Assembly (NCBI GenBank): GCA_038213435.1
Contig: JBBQTI010000055.1
Span: 1 to 25,561, forward strand
Direction: 5' to 3'
From: PALSA-610 sp038213435
GTDB taxonomy: Bacteria > Actinomycetota > Acidimicrobiia > IMCC26256 > PALSA-610
DNA: 25,561 bases
Shown here: one piece after another, positions 16,874 through 24,377 of the stretch
Position numbering within the stretch: position 1 is the stretch's first letter
How the letters are laid out: each line of letters opens with the position of its first letter
Program-made: the position numbers and the translations under genes
Notes under the pieces: model-generated
Seen by the model: only the letters and a program-made list of their open reading frames with translations
Told to the model about the DNA's origin: nothing
The model's database searches: none

Positions 16874-17865
16874 GCTGCACCTCGGGTCCGCCGGCGGCCG
16901 GCCTCGACCGGCGCGTCCTCGGCAACGGGCTCCTCCGCCTTGTGGCCGGTGAGCGTGAGGAAGACGTCGTCGAGCGTGGGCTCCCGCACCGTGAGCGTGA
17001 CCGGTTCGAGGTGCGCGCGATCGAGCGTCCGTACGACGTCGAGCACGACCCTCGCCCCGTCGTCGACCTTGAGCTCCACCACCGTCGACGCCGCACCGAC
17101 GTCGCACAAACCGATGCGCGCGAGCTCGGCCTGCGCGCGTTGCGCGATCGCTCGATCGGCGAAGCCAACCTCCACGATCGTCGCACCCAACTTTGCCTTC
17201 AGCTGCGACGACGTGCCCTCCGCGATCACGACACCGTGATCGATCACCACGATGTTGTCCGCCAGGCGATCGGCCTCTTCGAGATACTGCGTCGTGAGGA
17301 GCAACGTCGTGCCCTCACTCACGAGGCCCTCGATCACGCCCCAGAGGTCTTGGCGACCGCTCGGGTCGAGACCGGTCGTCGGCTCGTCGAGGAAGAGAAC
17401 CGGTGGGCGGTGTACGAGTGCCGCCGCGAGGTCGAGGCGGCGCCGCATACCCCCCGAGTACGTGCGCACGGGGCGATCGGCGGCCTCGGCCAGCGCGAAC
17501 CGCTCGAGCAGCTCTCCGGCGCGGGCGAGGACAACCGCGTTCGACAGGTGCGACAGCCGGCCGACCATGCGCAGGTTCTCGTGACCCGTGAGGTTCTCGT
17601 CGACCGCGGCGTACTGCCCCGCGAGACCGATGCGCTCGCGCACCGCTTGCGCGTTGCGGGTGACGTCGAGCCCGAGCACCTCGGCGCGACCGGCGTCGGG
17701 CCGCAGGATCGTGGTGAGAACGCGCACGGAGGTGGTCTTGCCCGCGCCGTTCGGACCGAGCAGCCCGAGGACGGTGCCGGTCGGGACTGCGAAATCGACG
17801 CCGTCGAGGGCGACAACGGAACCGAAGCGCTTTTGCAGACCTTCGACGATGATGGCATTCGTCAT
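16870..17865 (-). CDS. ABC transporter ATP-binding protein (DrrA-like)
   Basis: A 331-residue ATPase with Walker A GPNGAGKT (about residues 37-44), signature YSGGMRRRLDLAAALVH, Walker B VLFLDEPTTGLDP and a switch His after LLLTTQYLEEAD. The C-terminal ~80 residues form the DrrA-type accessory domain (VTLTVREPTLDDVFLTLTG). It powers the adjacent ABC-2 permease, probably exporting an antibiotic-like or lipophilic compound. The gene is divergent from a MarR-family regulator; a shared region (17866-17965) with TTGACA and inverted CTTGA/TCAAG elements suggests ligand-responsive repression, the classic arrangement for drug efflux. The regulation is inferred. Confidence 0.92.
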   Translation of the reverse strand: MTNAIIVEGLQKRFGSVVALDGVDFAVPTGTVLGLLGPNGAGKTTSVRVLTTILRPDAGRAEVLGLDVTRNAQAVRERIGLAGQYAAVDENLTGHENLRMVGRLSHLSNAVVLARAGELLERFALAEAADRPVRTYSGGMRRRLDLAAALVHRPPVLFLDEPTTGLDPSGRQDLWGVIEGLVSEGTTLLLTTQYLEEADRLADNIVVIDHGVVIAEGTSSQLKAKLGATIVEVGFADRAIAQRAQAELARIGLCDVGAASTVVELKVDDGARVVLDVVRTLDRAHLEPVTLTVREPTLDDVFLTLTGHKAEEPVAEDAPVEAGRRRTRGAA

Positions 17866-17887
17866 GGCGTCGATCCTCTCACATTTG

Positions 17888-17934
17888 CTTGAACTATGTC
17901 AAGTATCTATGTCATCAACCTTCGAGGTACTTGA
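17888..17934. promoter_or_regulatory. Candidate MarR operator between the ABC exporter and marR-like gene
   Basis: CTTGA-ACTATG-TCAAG (17888-17903) is a 16-bp dyad of MarR-operator size. Its right arm, extended to TCAAGTA (17899-17905), forms a second perfect 7-bp inverted repeat with TACTTGA at 17928-17934. On the minus strand a TTGACA hexamer overlaps the first dyad, so binding could occlude the exporter promoter. Confidence 0.5.
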
Positions 17935-17965
17935 AACATCGCGTGAACAACCGTACGATCCGGAA

Positions 17966-18415
17966 GTGACCACCGAGCCGGTCCCGATTCACGACCCCGC
18001 CGACACCGTGTGGCGCCTGCTCACGGCACTGCTGATGGTGCGCAAGGAGCAGTTCCCCGCCCTCGCGGCGTCGTTCGGGCTCAATCCCGGTGCGATGCAC
18101 GCGCTCCTCCAGCTCGACCCGGATGAACCGCAGTCGATGAGCTCGCTCGCGGGCGCATGGAAGTGTGACGCGTCGAACGTGACCTGGCTCGTCGACCGGC
18201 TCGAAGAGCACGGCCTTGCCGAACGTCGCGCCCACCCGGGTGATCGGCGCATTCGCACTGTGGCTCTTACCCGCAAGGGCGCGAAGATACGCGGCCAGGT
18301 GGAAGCGCGCATGTACGAAGCGCCCGACAACCTGCGCGCGTTGAGCCTGCGTGATCTCGAGACGCTGGCCAAGATCCTCCGCAAGATCGTGCCCGAAGAC
18401 CGCGCACGTCGGTAG
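17966..18415 (+). CDS. MarR-family transcriptional regulator
   Basis: A 149-residue winged-helix protein. FPALAASFGLNPGAMHALLQL, then MSSLAGAWKCDASNVTWLVDRLEEHGLAERR (written in two parts: MSSLAGAWKCDASN and VTWLVDRLEEHG) is the HTH and recognition helix, and HPGDRRIRTVALTRKG is the wing with the conserved DxR. GTG 17966 is preferred because the in-frame ATG at 17909 lies within the candidate operator. It probably represses itself and the divergent DrrAB-like exporter. Its stop shares one base with the next start (TAGTG, 18413-18417), so it also heads the redox operon downstream, which may be under the same control. Confidence 0.88.
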   Translation: MTTEPVPIHDPADTVWRLLTALLMVRKEQFPALAASFGLNPGAMHALLQLDPDEPQSMSSLAGAWKCDASNVTWLVDRLEEHGLAERRAHPGDRRIRTVALTRKGAKIRGQVEARMYEAPDNLRALSLRDLETLAKILRKIVPEDRARR

Positions 18416-18981
18416 TGCCGCGCTTTCTGACCGATCACGAATACGGCGTGGTGTCGGCCGCGGCCGATCGCCTCCTACCACCGCTCGACGCGCATCCCGG
18501 CGGGGCGGCGCTCGGCGTCGCCGATTACGTCGACCACCTGCTCGGCGCGTTCACCTTCGATCCGCCGTTGATCTTCGCGGGCGGACCGTTCAGTGGCCGC
18601 TTCGGGGGCGAGGCCTCGTTCGCGCGGTTCATCCCGCTCTCGCCGCACGAGGAACTTGCGTGGCGAACGCGTATCGAAGGTTCGCACGGGATGCAGGAGC
18701 GAGAGTTCAACGGTCCCACGCGCGGCTGGCAGGAGATCTACCGCGACGGCATCGCCGCGCTCGGCGCCGACTTCTGCGAGGTCGACGGCGGCGAGCAGGA
18801 TCGGCGGCTGCACGAGCAACGCGAGCTTCGCGGTGTGTTGTACGTCCATGCGTGCGAGGGCGCGTACGGCCCACCCGAGTACGGCGGCAATCGCGACCTC
18901 GCGGGCTGGCACGCCATCGGTTTCGAAGGCGACGTGCAACCCCGCGGCTACACCGACGACGAGGTGAGAGGGCGTGCCTGA
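18415..18981 (+). CDS. Gluconate 2-dehydrogenase subunit 3-like protein
   Basis: A 188-residue protein from GTG 18415. The opening FLTDHEYGVVSAAADRLLPP, then GVADYVDHLL and a late GRFGGEASF/GYTDDE pattern, resembles the small (gamma, subunit 3) partner of membrane-bound gluconate 2-dehydrogenase-type GMC oxidoreductases (PF13618 type). In characterised complexes this subunit helps maturation or export of the flavoprotein. No Tat or Sec signal is visible, so the complex here may be cytosolic. Its stop overlaps the GMC oxidoreductase start by 8 bases (18974-18981), which strongly supports the pairing. Confidence 0.75.
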   Translation: MPRFLTDHEYGVVSAAADRLLPPLDAHPGGAALGVADYVDHLLGAFTFDPPLIFAGGPFSGRFGGEASFARFIPLSPHEELAWRTRIEGSHGMQEREFNGPTRGWQEIYRDGIAALGADFCEVDGGEQDRRLHEQRELRGVLYVHACEGAYGPPEYGGNRDLAGWHAIGFEGDVQPRGYTDDEVRGRA

Positions 18982-20674
18982 GCCACGCGATTGCGACGCG
19001 GTCGTCGTCGGGACCGGACCGGCGGGAGCGACCGCGGCCGACGTGCTGACGGGCGCGGGCTGGTCGGTGATCGTGCTCGAGAAGGGTCGCAATCATCTCC
19101 TCTCGCTGAAGGCACCCTTCGCCGGGCTGGGTCACGTCTCGAACGACGAGATCAAGTCGCTACGCCGCTACTTCCTCGGGCCCGATCCGTTCCTCGAGCC
19201 GCGCACCTACCGGCGCGACGAGCACGACGGCGACCGTCTGTTCGCGGGCGAGGTGAACAACCTTCCGTCGACCGTGGGCGGCGGCGGCTTCCACGCCGAC
19301 GGCAAGCTCCCGCGACTGCGCGCGGTCGACTTCAAGCCTCGGTCCGCGCTCGGTCCGATCGAAGGCGCCGACATCGTCGATTGGCCCGTGGATTACGACG
19401 AGATGGAGCCCTACTACGCGCACGCCGAACGGCTCGTCGGCGTCGCGGGCGACGCGGGCGCGAATCCGTTCGCCGAATGGCGCAGCGGGCCGTATCCGAT
19501 GCCGCCCGGCGCCGACATGTTCGGCGCCGCGCTGACAACCGAAGCCGCAACCCGCCTCGGCTACCACCCGTACCGCGCCCCGACCGGCGTGAACTCGGTG
19601 CCCTACGACGGCCGGCCGGCGTGCAACAACTGCGGCTTCTGCGCGTACTACGGATGTCCGATCGAGGCCAAGGGCGATCCGATCGCACCACTGCGCAACG
19701 CACTGCGCAGCGGACGGTGCGAGGTCCGCGCGGACTCCTACGTCGAGCGCGTGTTGCTCGACCCGGCGGGCAAGCAGGCGCGGGGCGTGCGCTACCTCGA
19801 TCTCGACGGCGGCGCGCACGAGGTCAGTGCCCGGTTCGTCGTCGTCGCGGGCGGCGCGTGGGAGACACCCCGATTGCTGTTGCGTTCCGAAATGGCGAAC
19901 TCGTCCGGCCTCGTCGGCCGGTATCTCATGTACCACTTCCAGACGTTCGTGATCGGCCGGTTCCCGTTCCGGCTTCACGGTCACCGGGGTCGGTCGGTGA
20001 CCCACCTGCACGACGACCACATGATCATCGACGACGACGTGCGCAGGATCGCGCGCGAGCACGGCCTCCCCTACTTCCGGGGCGGCCTGACCGAGCACGG
20101 TGGCGGGGGGAGTCCGGTCATGGAAGGCGTCTACACGTCTCCCGGTATCGCGCACACGCGCGAGATGCTCGACTCCGATATGCGCGATCGCATATGGGCG
20201 TTCACGGTCCAAGGCGAAGACCTGCCGCAGGCCACGAACCGCATCGACCTCGATCCGTCCGTTCGAGACGTGCACGGCTTCCCCGCCGGACGCGCGACCT
20301 ACGACGTGCATCCGCACGAGGTCGTCGCGTCGCGCTACTACGCGCCGAAACTCGAAGCCGTGATGCGCGAGGCCGGCGCCGAGTCGACCTTCGCCGCCAC
20401 CTCGCCGCCGCTCGAGGGCGACCGCGCCGGACGGCGAAGTGCGTCGATGTCGCGGCACATCATGGGCACATGTCGCATGGGCGACGATCCGGCGACGAGC
20501 GTCGTCGATCGGTGGCAGCGGTTCCACGACGTCGAGAACATGGTGTGCACCGACTCGTCGGTGTTCCCGACATCGACCGGTTATGGTCCGACGCTCACGA
20601 TCATCGCGCTCGCGATCCGCGCGTGCCGTGATCTCGCGGGCTTGCCGAAGTTGACGAGCAGTCGGCCCGGGTAG
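18974..20674 (+). CDS. GMC-family FAD-dependent oxidoreductase
   Basis: A 566-residue flavoprotein. N-terminal dinucleotide motif VVVGTGPAGATAAD (GxGxxG, residues 13-18) and VIVLEKG for FAD binding. A cysteine-rich loop RPACNNCGFCAYYGCP (about residues 216-227) matches the CxxCGxCxxxxC pattern seen in this GMC subgroup, while SRHIMGTCRMG (His about 495) is the catalytic-site strand. The C-terminal GMC signature is TDSSVFPTSTGYGPTLTI. It probably oxidises an alcohol or sugar-like substrate with the subunit-3-like protein as partner; the substrate and electron acceptor (cytochrome or quinone) are unknown. The selenoprotein candidate begins only 10 bases downstream. Confidence 0.88.
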   Translation: MPEPRDCDAVVVGTGPAGATAADVLTGAGWSVIVLEKGRNHLLSLKAPFAGLGHVSNDEIKSLRRYFLGPDPFLEPRTYRRDEHDGDRLFAGEVNNLPSTVGGGGFHADGKLPRLRAVDFKPRSALGPIEGADIVDWPVDYDEMEPYYAHAERLVGVAGDAGANPFAEWRSGPYPMPPGADMFGAALTTEAATRLGYHPYRAPTGVNSVPYDGRPACNNCGFCAYYGCPIEAKGDPIAPLRNALRSGRCEVRADSYVERVLLDPAGKQARGVRYLDLDGGAHEVSARFVVVAGGAWETPRLLLRSEMANSSGLVGRYLMYHFQTFVIGRFPFRLHGHRGRSVTHLHDDHMIIDDDVRRIAREHGLPYFRGGLTEHGGGGSPVMEGVYTSPGIAHTREMLDSDMRDRIWAFTVQGEDLPQATNRIDLDPSVRDVHGFPAGRATYDVHPHEVVASRYYAPKLEAVMREAGAESTFAATSPPLEGDRAGRRSASMSRHIMGTCRMGDDPATSVVDRWQRFHDVENMVCTDSSVFPTSTGYGPTLTIIALAIRACRDLAGLPKLTSSRPG

Positions 20675-20684
20675 GCTCGGCTGC

Positions 20685-21215
20685 GTGGATCTCGCCGCGC
20701 TCTCCGAGACGTCACTCGTCGATCACACCGGTGCGTCACACCGACTCGGCGATCTCTGGCGCGACCAGCCCATCGTTTTGGTGTTCCTCCGGCATTTTGG
20801 TTGACTGCACTGCCGCGAGCATGCCGCGCAGTTGCGCGAGCGCAACGACGAGATCACGAGCCTGGGCGCCCAGATCGTCGCGGTCGGAACGGGTGACCGC
20901 CGCTACGCCGAAGCCTTCGTGCGCGAGGAGCAGATCCCGTTCTTGGTGCTCGTCGACGACGACGCGTTGGCGGCGCGCGCCGCGTCGTTGCGAACGCTCA
21001 ACTGGTTCCAACTCCTGCACCCGCGTACGTGGAAGGCCACCCGGGAAGCGTCGAAGCTCGGACATCACGTCCACAAAGCCGGCAAACGCGTGAAGCAGAT
21101 CGGGGCGACGTTCGTGATCGGCGCCGGTGCTCGGGTCCGCTATGAGCACATGGACGCCGACAGCACCGACCATGCCGACGTCGACGAGGTCGTGGCGGCA
21201 CTCTGCCAGACTTGA
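20685..21215 (+). CDS. Peroxiredoxin-like (AhpC/TSA-2, SelL-related type) protein with in-frame TGA: probable UxxC selenoprotein
   Basis: GTG 20685 opens DLAALSETSLVDHTGASHRLGD, cut here, then WRDQPIVLVFLRHFG, a TGA at codon 40 (20802-20804), and LHCREHAAQLRERND. The frame continues to TGA 21213-21215, total 176 residues with the TGA read through. Homologues of this thioredoxin-fold family (AhpC-TSA_2, FAM213/Prx-like) have HFGCxxCRE at this site, so the stop replaces exactly the attacking Cys and the resolving Cys43 remains, giving U-x-x-C. Codon usage stays GC3-rich on both sides and the rest (IVAVGTGDRRYAEAFVREE, FVIGAGARVRYEHMDAD) is intact. A hairpin downstream resembles a bacterial SECIS. 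It sits inside a tight operon. Alternatives are a nonsense mutation or base error at that one codon. The gene is likely missed or truncated by standard callers. No selA/selB/selC/selD is in the window. Confidence 0.75.
20809..20846 (+). promoter_or_regulatory. Candidate SECIS-like hairpins downstream of the in-frame TGA
   Basis: Perfect stem GUUGCG/CGCAAC with loop CGAG lies at 20831-20846; its loop starts 33 nt after the UGA and has G as second base. That satisfies the loose bacterial SECIS rules as I recall them (loop about 16-37 nt away, G in the first two positions). An alternative hairpin ACUGC/GCAGU with a 3-bp upper stem occupies 20809-20832. Confidence 0.5.
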
Positions 21216-21218
21216 CCG

Positions 21219-21956
21219 ATGGTCAAGGCCGTCATCTTCGACTTCTACAACACCCTGGCCCAGACGACCAACTGGGGTCCGTCGTGGGAGGAGCTCGTCG
21301 GCGAGCTCGGATACGTCCTGCCGGCCGACGTGCGCGAACGCTGGTGGAACGACGGGATCGACGGCACCGAGCACGACGAGCACTCGATCTCGCGCGATCA
21401 CTATGTCGCGTGGCAACAGTCGCGGGTTCGATCGATGCTCGGCGAGTGTGGTGTACCTGGGCCGGTCCAGGACGTGCTCATCGAGCGCGTACGCGAGATC
21501 GGTGCGCACAACCGTATCGACGCGTACGAGGAAGTCGAACACGTGCTAGGTGGGCTCCGAGCGGGCGGTGTTGCGCTCGCGATCTGCTCCAACTGGGACT
21601 GGGACCTGCACGAGGCGGTCGAGTCGGCCGGACTTACCGGCTCGGTCGACGTCGTCGTCTCCTCCGCATGGGTCGGCGCCCGGAAGGCGCACCCGCGCAT
21701 CTACGCACACACGCTGGAGCAGCTGGGGGTCGCCCCGGAAGACGCGCTCTTCGTCGGCGACACCTGGGTGTGCGACGTCGACGGCCCGCGCCGCGCGGGC
21801 ATGCGCGCGGTCTACCTCCGGCGTGCGCACCTCGGCGTCGATCACACCGCTCCCGAGCGAGATCGAACGCCGAGCGATGTGCACCACGCCCGAGACCTCC
21901 GGGCGGTGGCCGATCTCGCCCGTCAGTTCACGGCGCGATCGCGTCCCGCCCAGTAG
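21219..21956 (+). CDS. HAD-superfamily hydrolase (subfamily IA-like)
   Basis: A 245-residue protein. Motif I is VIFDFYNTLA, so the nucleophile Asp9 is present but the usual second Asp (DxD) is Tyr. Motif II is ICSNWD, motif III the Lys in ARKAHP, and motif IV GDTWVCDVDG. An alpha-helical cap lies at about residues 15-95. DFYxT is known in some HAD-IA proteins; losing the acid/base Asp weakens phosphatase activity and resembles haloacid dehalogenase-type sites, so the substrate may not be a phosphate ester. It starts three bases after the selenoprotein candidate and closes the operon, its last 34 bases overlapping the convergent acyl-CoA synthetase gene. Confidence 0.85.
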   Translation: MVKAVIFDFYNTLAQTTNWGPSWEELVGELGYVLPADVRERWWNDGIDGTEHDEHSISRDHYVAWQQSRVRSMLGECGVPGPVQDVLIERVREIGAHNRIDAYEEVEHVLGGLRAGGVALAICSNWDWDLHEAVESAGLTGSVDVVVSSAWVGARKAHPRIYAHTLEQLGVAPEDALFVGDTWVCDVDGPRRAGMRAVYLRRAHLGVDHTAPERDRTPSDVHHARDLRAVADLARQFTARSRPAQ

Positions 21957-23476
21957 GGCGCTCGCAGCTCACGCTTCAACACCTTCATCGCACCCGACAA
22001 CGGCAACGGCTCCGTCCGGATCTCCACCGACTTCGGCAGTTTGTAACCGGCGATCCACTCTCGGGCGTGGTCGATGATCTCGGTCTCGGTCACCGTCGCA
22101 CCCTCGCGGACCACGACGATGGCATGGACCGCCTCTCCCCATTTCTCCGACGGGATGCCGATCGCCGCCACCTGCTCGACCGCGGGATGCGACGCGATGG
22201 CGTTCTCGACCTCGACGGAGTACACGTTCTCGCCGCCGGTGACGATCATGTCCTTCACGCGATCGACGAGGAACAGGTATCCGTCGGTGTCGCGGTAGCC
22301 GGCGTCGCCGGAGTGATACCACCCACCCCGAAACGCCTCGGCGGTGGCCTCGGGTTGCTTCCAGTACTCCCGCATAAAGTTGCCGGCACGCGCACACACT
22401 TCGCCGGTTTCACCCGGCGCCACAACGTTCCCGGCGTGGTCTTGGATCGACAGGACGACACCCGGCAACGGCAATCCCGCCGATTGGAGCCGCGGACCAC
22501 CGGCACGGTGCTCCCCCGGGCCGAGCGCCGTCAGCACCGCGGACGACTCCGTCATGCCGTAGCCCTGGAACACGTCGAGCGTCGGGAACGTCGAGAGCAG
22601 CCGTTCCAGCAACGCGGCCGGCATCGGTGACGCGCCGTACGTGAGCGCGCGCAACGCCGCGAGCCGCTCGGGGCGGAACTCGGGATGGTTCAGCAACATG
22701 CCGATCATCGTCGGCACCATCACGGTTTGCGTGACCGAGTACTGCTCGCACAACTCGAGCACACGGGCGGGTTCGAACAACGGAAGGAACACGGACGCAC
22801 CGCCCTGCGCGGGAACGCCGAGCATTCCGCCCATCGACGCCGCGTGGAACATCGGCGTCTGGTGCAGGAACACATCGTCGGCGCTGAACCGCCACATCTG
22901 CATCACGTGATAGAGGTTGAGCATCTCGGCGCGGTGGTCGAGCAACACGCCTTTCGGGAGTCCGGTGGTGCCGCCGGTGTACATGAGGATGGCGGCGTCG
23001 TCCTCCTCGGGCTCGTCCGGGATCTGCGGAGCTGCGCCGGCGAGCAGGTCTTCGTACGCAACGTCGTGCGGGGCGTCACCTTCGCCGATCATCACGACCT
23101 GGTCGATACCTACGGCGGCGCGCACCTTGTCGACGACGGGTGCGAAGAACGGATCGGTGAAACACACTTTCGTGCCCGAGTCGGCGAGGATGTACTCGAG
23201 CTCCTTCGGCGCGAGCCGCAGATTCAACGGGTTGATCACGCCTGCCCCGAGAAAGGCGGCGTGGTAGCACTCGAGGAACTGGTGACCGTTGAGGGCCATC
23301 ACGGCGAACCGGTCGCCCGGAGCAACGCCGAGGCCGCGCAACCCCGCCGACAAGCGCGCAACCCGGTCGAGATGCTCACCGAACGTCGCGCGGTAGTCGC
23401 CCTCGAAGAACCCCGCACGATCGGCGTTGCGTTCCACAGTGGGAAGCAACAGGTGGTGATAGACGAGCTCTTTCAT
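21923..23476 (-). CDS. AMP-binding acyl-CoA synthetase (fatty acid or aryl acid-CoA ligase)
   Basis: A 517-residue enzyme from ATG 23476, with a GAGGGGG ribosome-binding sequence upstream. The phosphate-binding loop is MYTGGTTGLPKG (about 164-175); YGMTESSAVL (about 305) is the adenylate motif A5; GWYHSGDAGYRDTDGYL the hinge-region Asp motif; DRVKDMIVTGGENVYSVEVE the linker; and SGAMKVLKRELR the C-terminal catalytic Lys (about 497). It activates a carboxylic acid to acyl-AMP then acyl-CoA. Chain length or aromatic preference cannot be deduced. It is a single minus-strand gene, with 74 bases to the divergent GNAT gene. Confidence 0.92.
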   Translation of the reverse strand: MKELVYHHLLLPTVERNADRAGFFEGDYRATFGEHLDRVARLSAGLRGLGVAPGDRFAVMALNGHQFLECYHAAFLGAGVINPLNLRLAPKELEYILADSGTKVCFTDPFFAPVVDKVRAAVGIDQVVMIGEGDAPHDVAYEDLLAGAAPQIPDEPEEDDAAILMYTGGTTGLPKGVLLDHRAEMLNLYHVMQMWRFSADDVFLHQTPMFHAASMGGMLGVPAQGGASVFLPLFEPARVLELCEQYSVTQTVMVPTMIGMLLNHPEFRPERLAALRALTYGASPMPAALLERLLSTFPTLDVFQGYGMTESSAVLTALGPGEHRAGGPRLQSAGLPLPGVVLSIQDHAGNVVAPGETGEVCARAGNFMREYWKQPEATAEAFRGGWYHSGDAGYRDTDGYLFLVDRVKDMIVTGGENVYSVEVENAIASHPAVEQVAAIGIPSEKWGEAVHAIVVVREGATVTETEIIDHAREWIAGYKLPKSVEIRTEPLPLSGAMKVLKRELRAPYWAGRDRAVN

Positions 23477-23550
23477 GACCCGATCCCCCTCGCGCCGCGC
23501 CCGTCGGCGCGTCTCGACGCTAGTCGGCGCGGAGGGCAGAATTACCGGCC

Positions 23551-24357
23551 ATGGCCCGGACCCCCGAGCTCGAAACCGGATACGGCCCATCGAGCCCCGG
23601 CGGCGACAACCTCTTGAACGACTTCGTGCAGGAGAGCGCCGCGTCGTACGCCGCCTTCGGTGCGGCGCGCGGCGATCGGCTCGGGCGGGTCGAGGGCGTC
23701 GCGACGCTGATCGATGCCGGCTCTCCTCTGCCCTTCATCAATCGCGCCGTGCTCGAGCGCCCGATCGTCGACCTCACGACGGTTCTCGACCACGTCCGAC
23801 CCTTCTACGATGCAGGTCCGGCCACACCGTTCCTGCTCGACAGCGCGTGGCCCACGCCCGACCTCGGCCCCATCGGCTTCGCGCCCATGGGCTATCCGCC
23901 GCTCATGGTCCGCCTCGCCGGAGCGCCGTTCCCGCCGGCGCCGCCCGAGCTCCGCATCCTGCCCGTCGACGACGATCGCACCGCGTTCGACTACGAGCGC
24001 GCACTGATCTACGGCTACCCCGCGCCACAGCTGCAACCGATGACCGAGGTCACGCTGTTCACCCCCCGCGCACTCGGCGCCCCGGGTTGGCACCACTTCG
24101 TCGGCTACGTCGACGCCGAGCCTGTTGCCTCGGGTTCGGGATACGTCGGCGATCGACTGGTGCGCGTCGACAACATCGCAACGCTCGAGTCGGCGCGGGG
24201 TCACGGCTACGGCCTCGCGCTCACGGCCGCGGCGGCCGCGGTCGATCCGTCGAAACCCGCGACGCTCATCGCGAGCGACCTCGGCCGCGGCGTGTACGAG
24301 CGGCTCGGCTTTCTCGCGATGTCGCGCTCCACGTACTGGCTGGGGCTGCGTTCCTAG
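23551..24357 (+). CDS. GNAT-family N-acetyltransferase
   Basis: A 268-residue protein. The N-terminal half (residues 1-130) is a variable region with no recognised motif. The C-terminal half carries a GNAT fold: HHFVGYVDAEPVASGSGYV strands, then VRVDNIATLESARGHGYGLALT, cut here, where ARGHGYG is the acetyl-CoA pyrophosphate loop (R/QxxGxG/A), and a final YERLGFLAMSRSTYW strand. The long N-terminal extension suggests a two-domain GNAT or an eroded first domain. It probably acetylates a small amine; the substrate is unknown. It converges with the TIGR03085-like gene 20 bases downstream. Confidence 0.8.
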   Translation: MARTPELETGYGPSSPGGDNLLNDFVQESAASYAAFGAARGDRLGRVEGVATLIDAGSPLPFINRAVLERPIVDLTTVLDHVRPFYDAGPATPFLLDSAWPTPDLGPIGFAPMGYPPLMVRLAGAPFPPAPPELRILPVDDDRTAFDYERALIYGYPAPQLQPMTEVTLFTPRALGAPGWHHFVGYVDAEPVASGSGYVGDRLVRVDNIATLESARGHGYGLALTAAAAAVDPSKPATLIASDLGRGVYERLGFLAMSRSTYWLGLRS

Positions 24358-24377
24358 CGGAGGCGCCGTGGCGATGC

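Noticed and set aside
16010..17239. 409-residue plus-strand frame over the ABC exporter
   Set aside because: It is antisense to textbook ABC ATPase and permease motifs and consists of His/Arg/Asp-rich shadow sequence.
19160..20527. 455-residue minus-strand frame inside the GMC oxidoreductase gene
   Set aside because: The plus strand has unambiguous FAD-binding and GMC C-terminal motifs; the minus frame is a shadow.
20832..21215. Separate gene starting at TTG 20832 (127 residues)
   Set aside because: It is the 3' part of the peroxiredoxin-like gene; starting there would discard the active site, while the frame upstream of the TGA is clearly homologous.
21212..22630. 472-residue plus-strand frame spanning the HAD and acyl-CoA synthetase genes
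   Set aside because: It crosses two well-supported genes in another frame and strand and has no family features.
22765..22800. GGTTCGAAC-like T-loop sequence suggesting a tRNA
   Set aside because: It lies inside the acyl-CoA synthetase gene, with no matching acceptor or anticodon stems.
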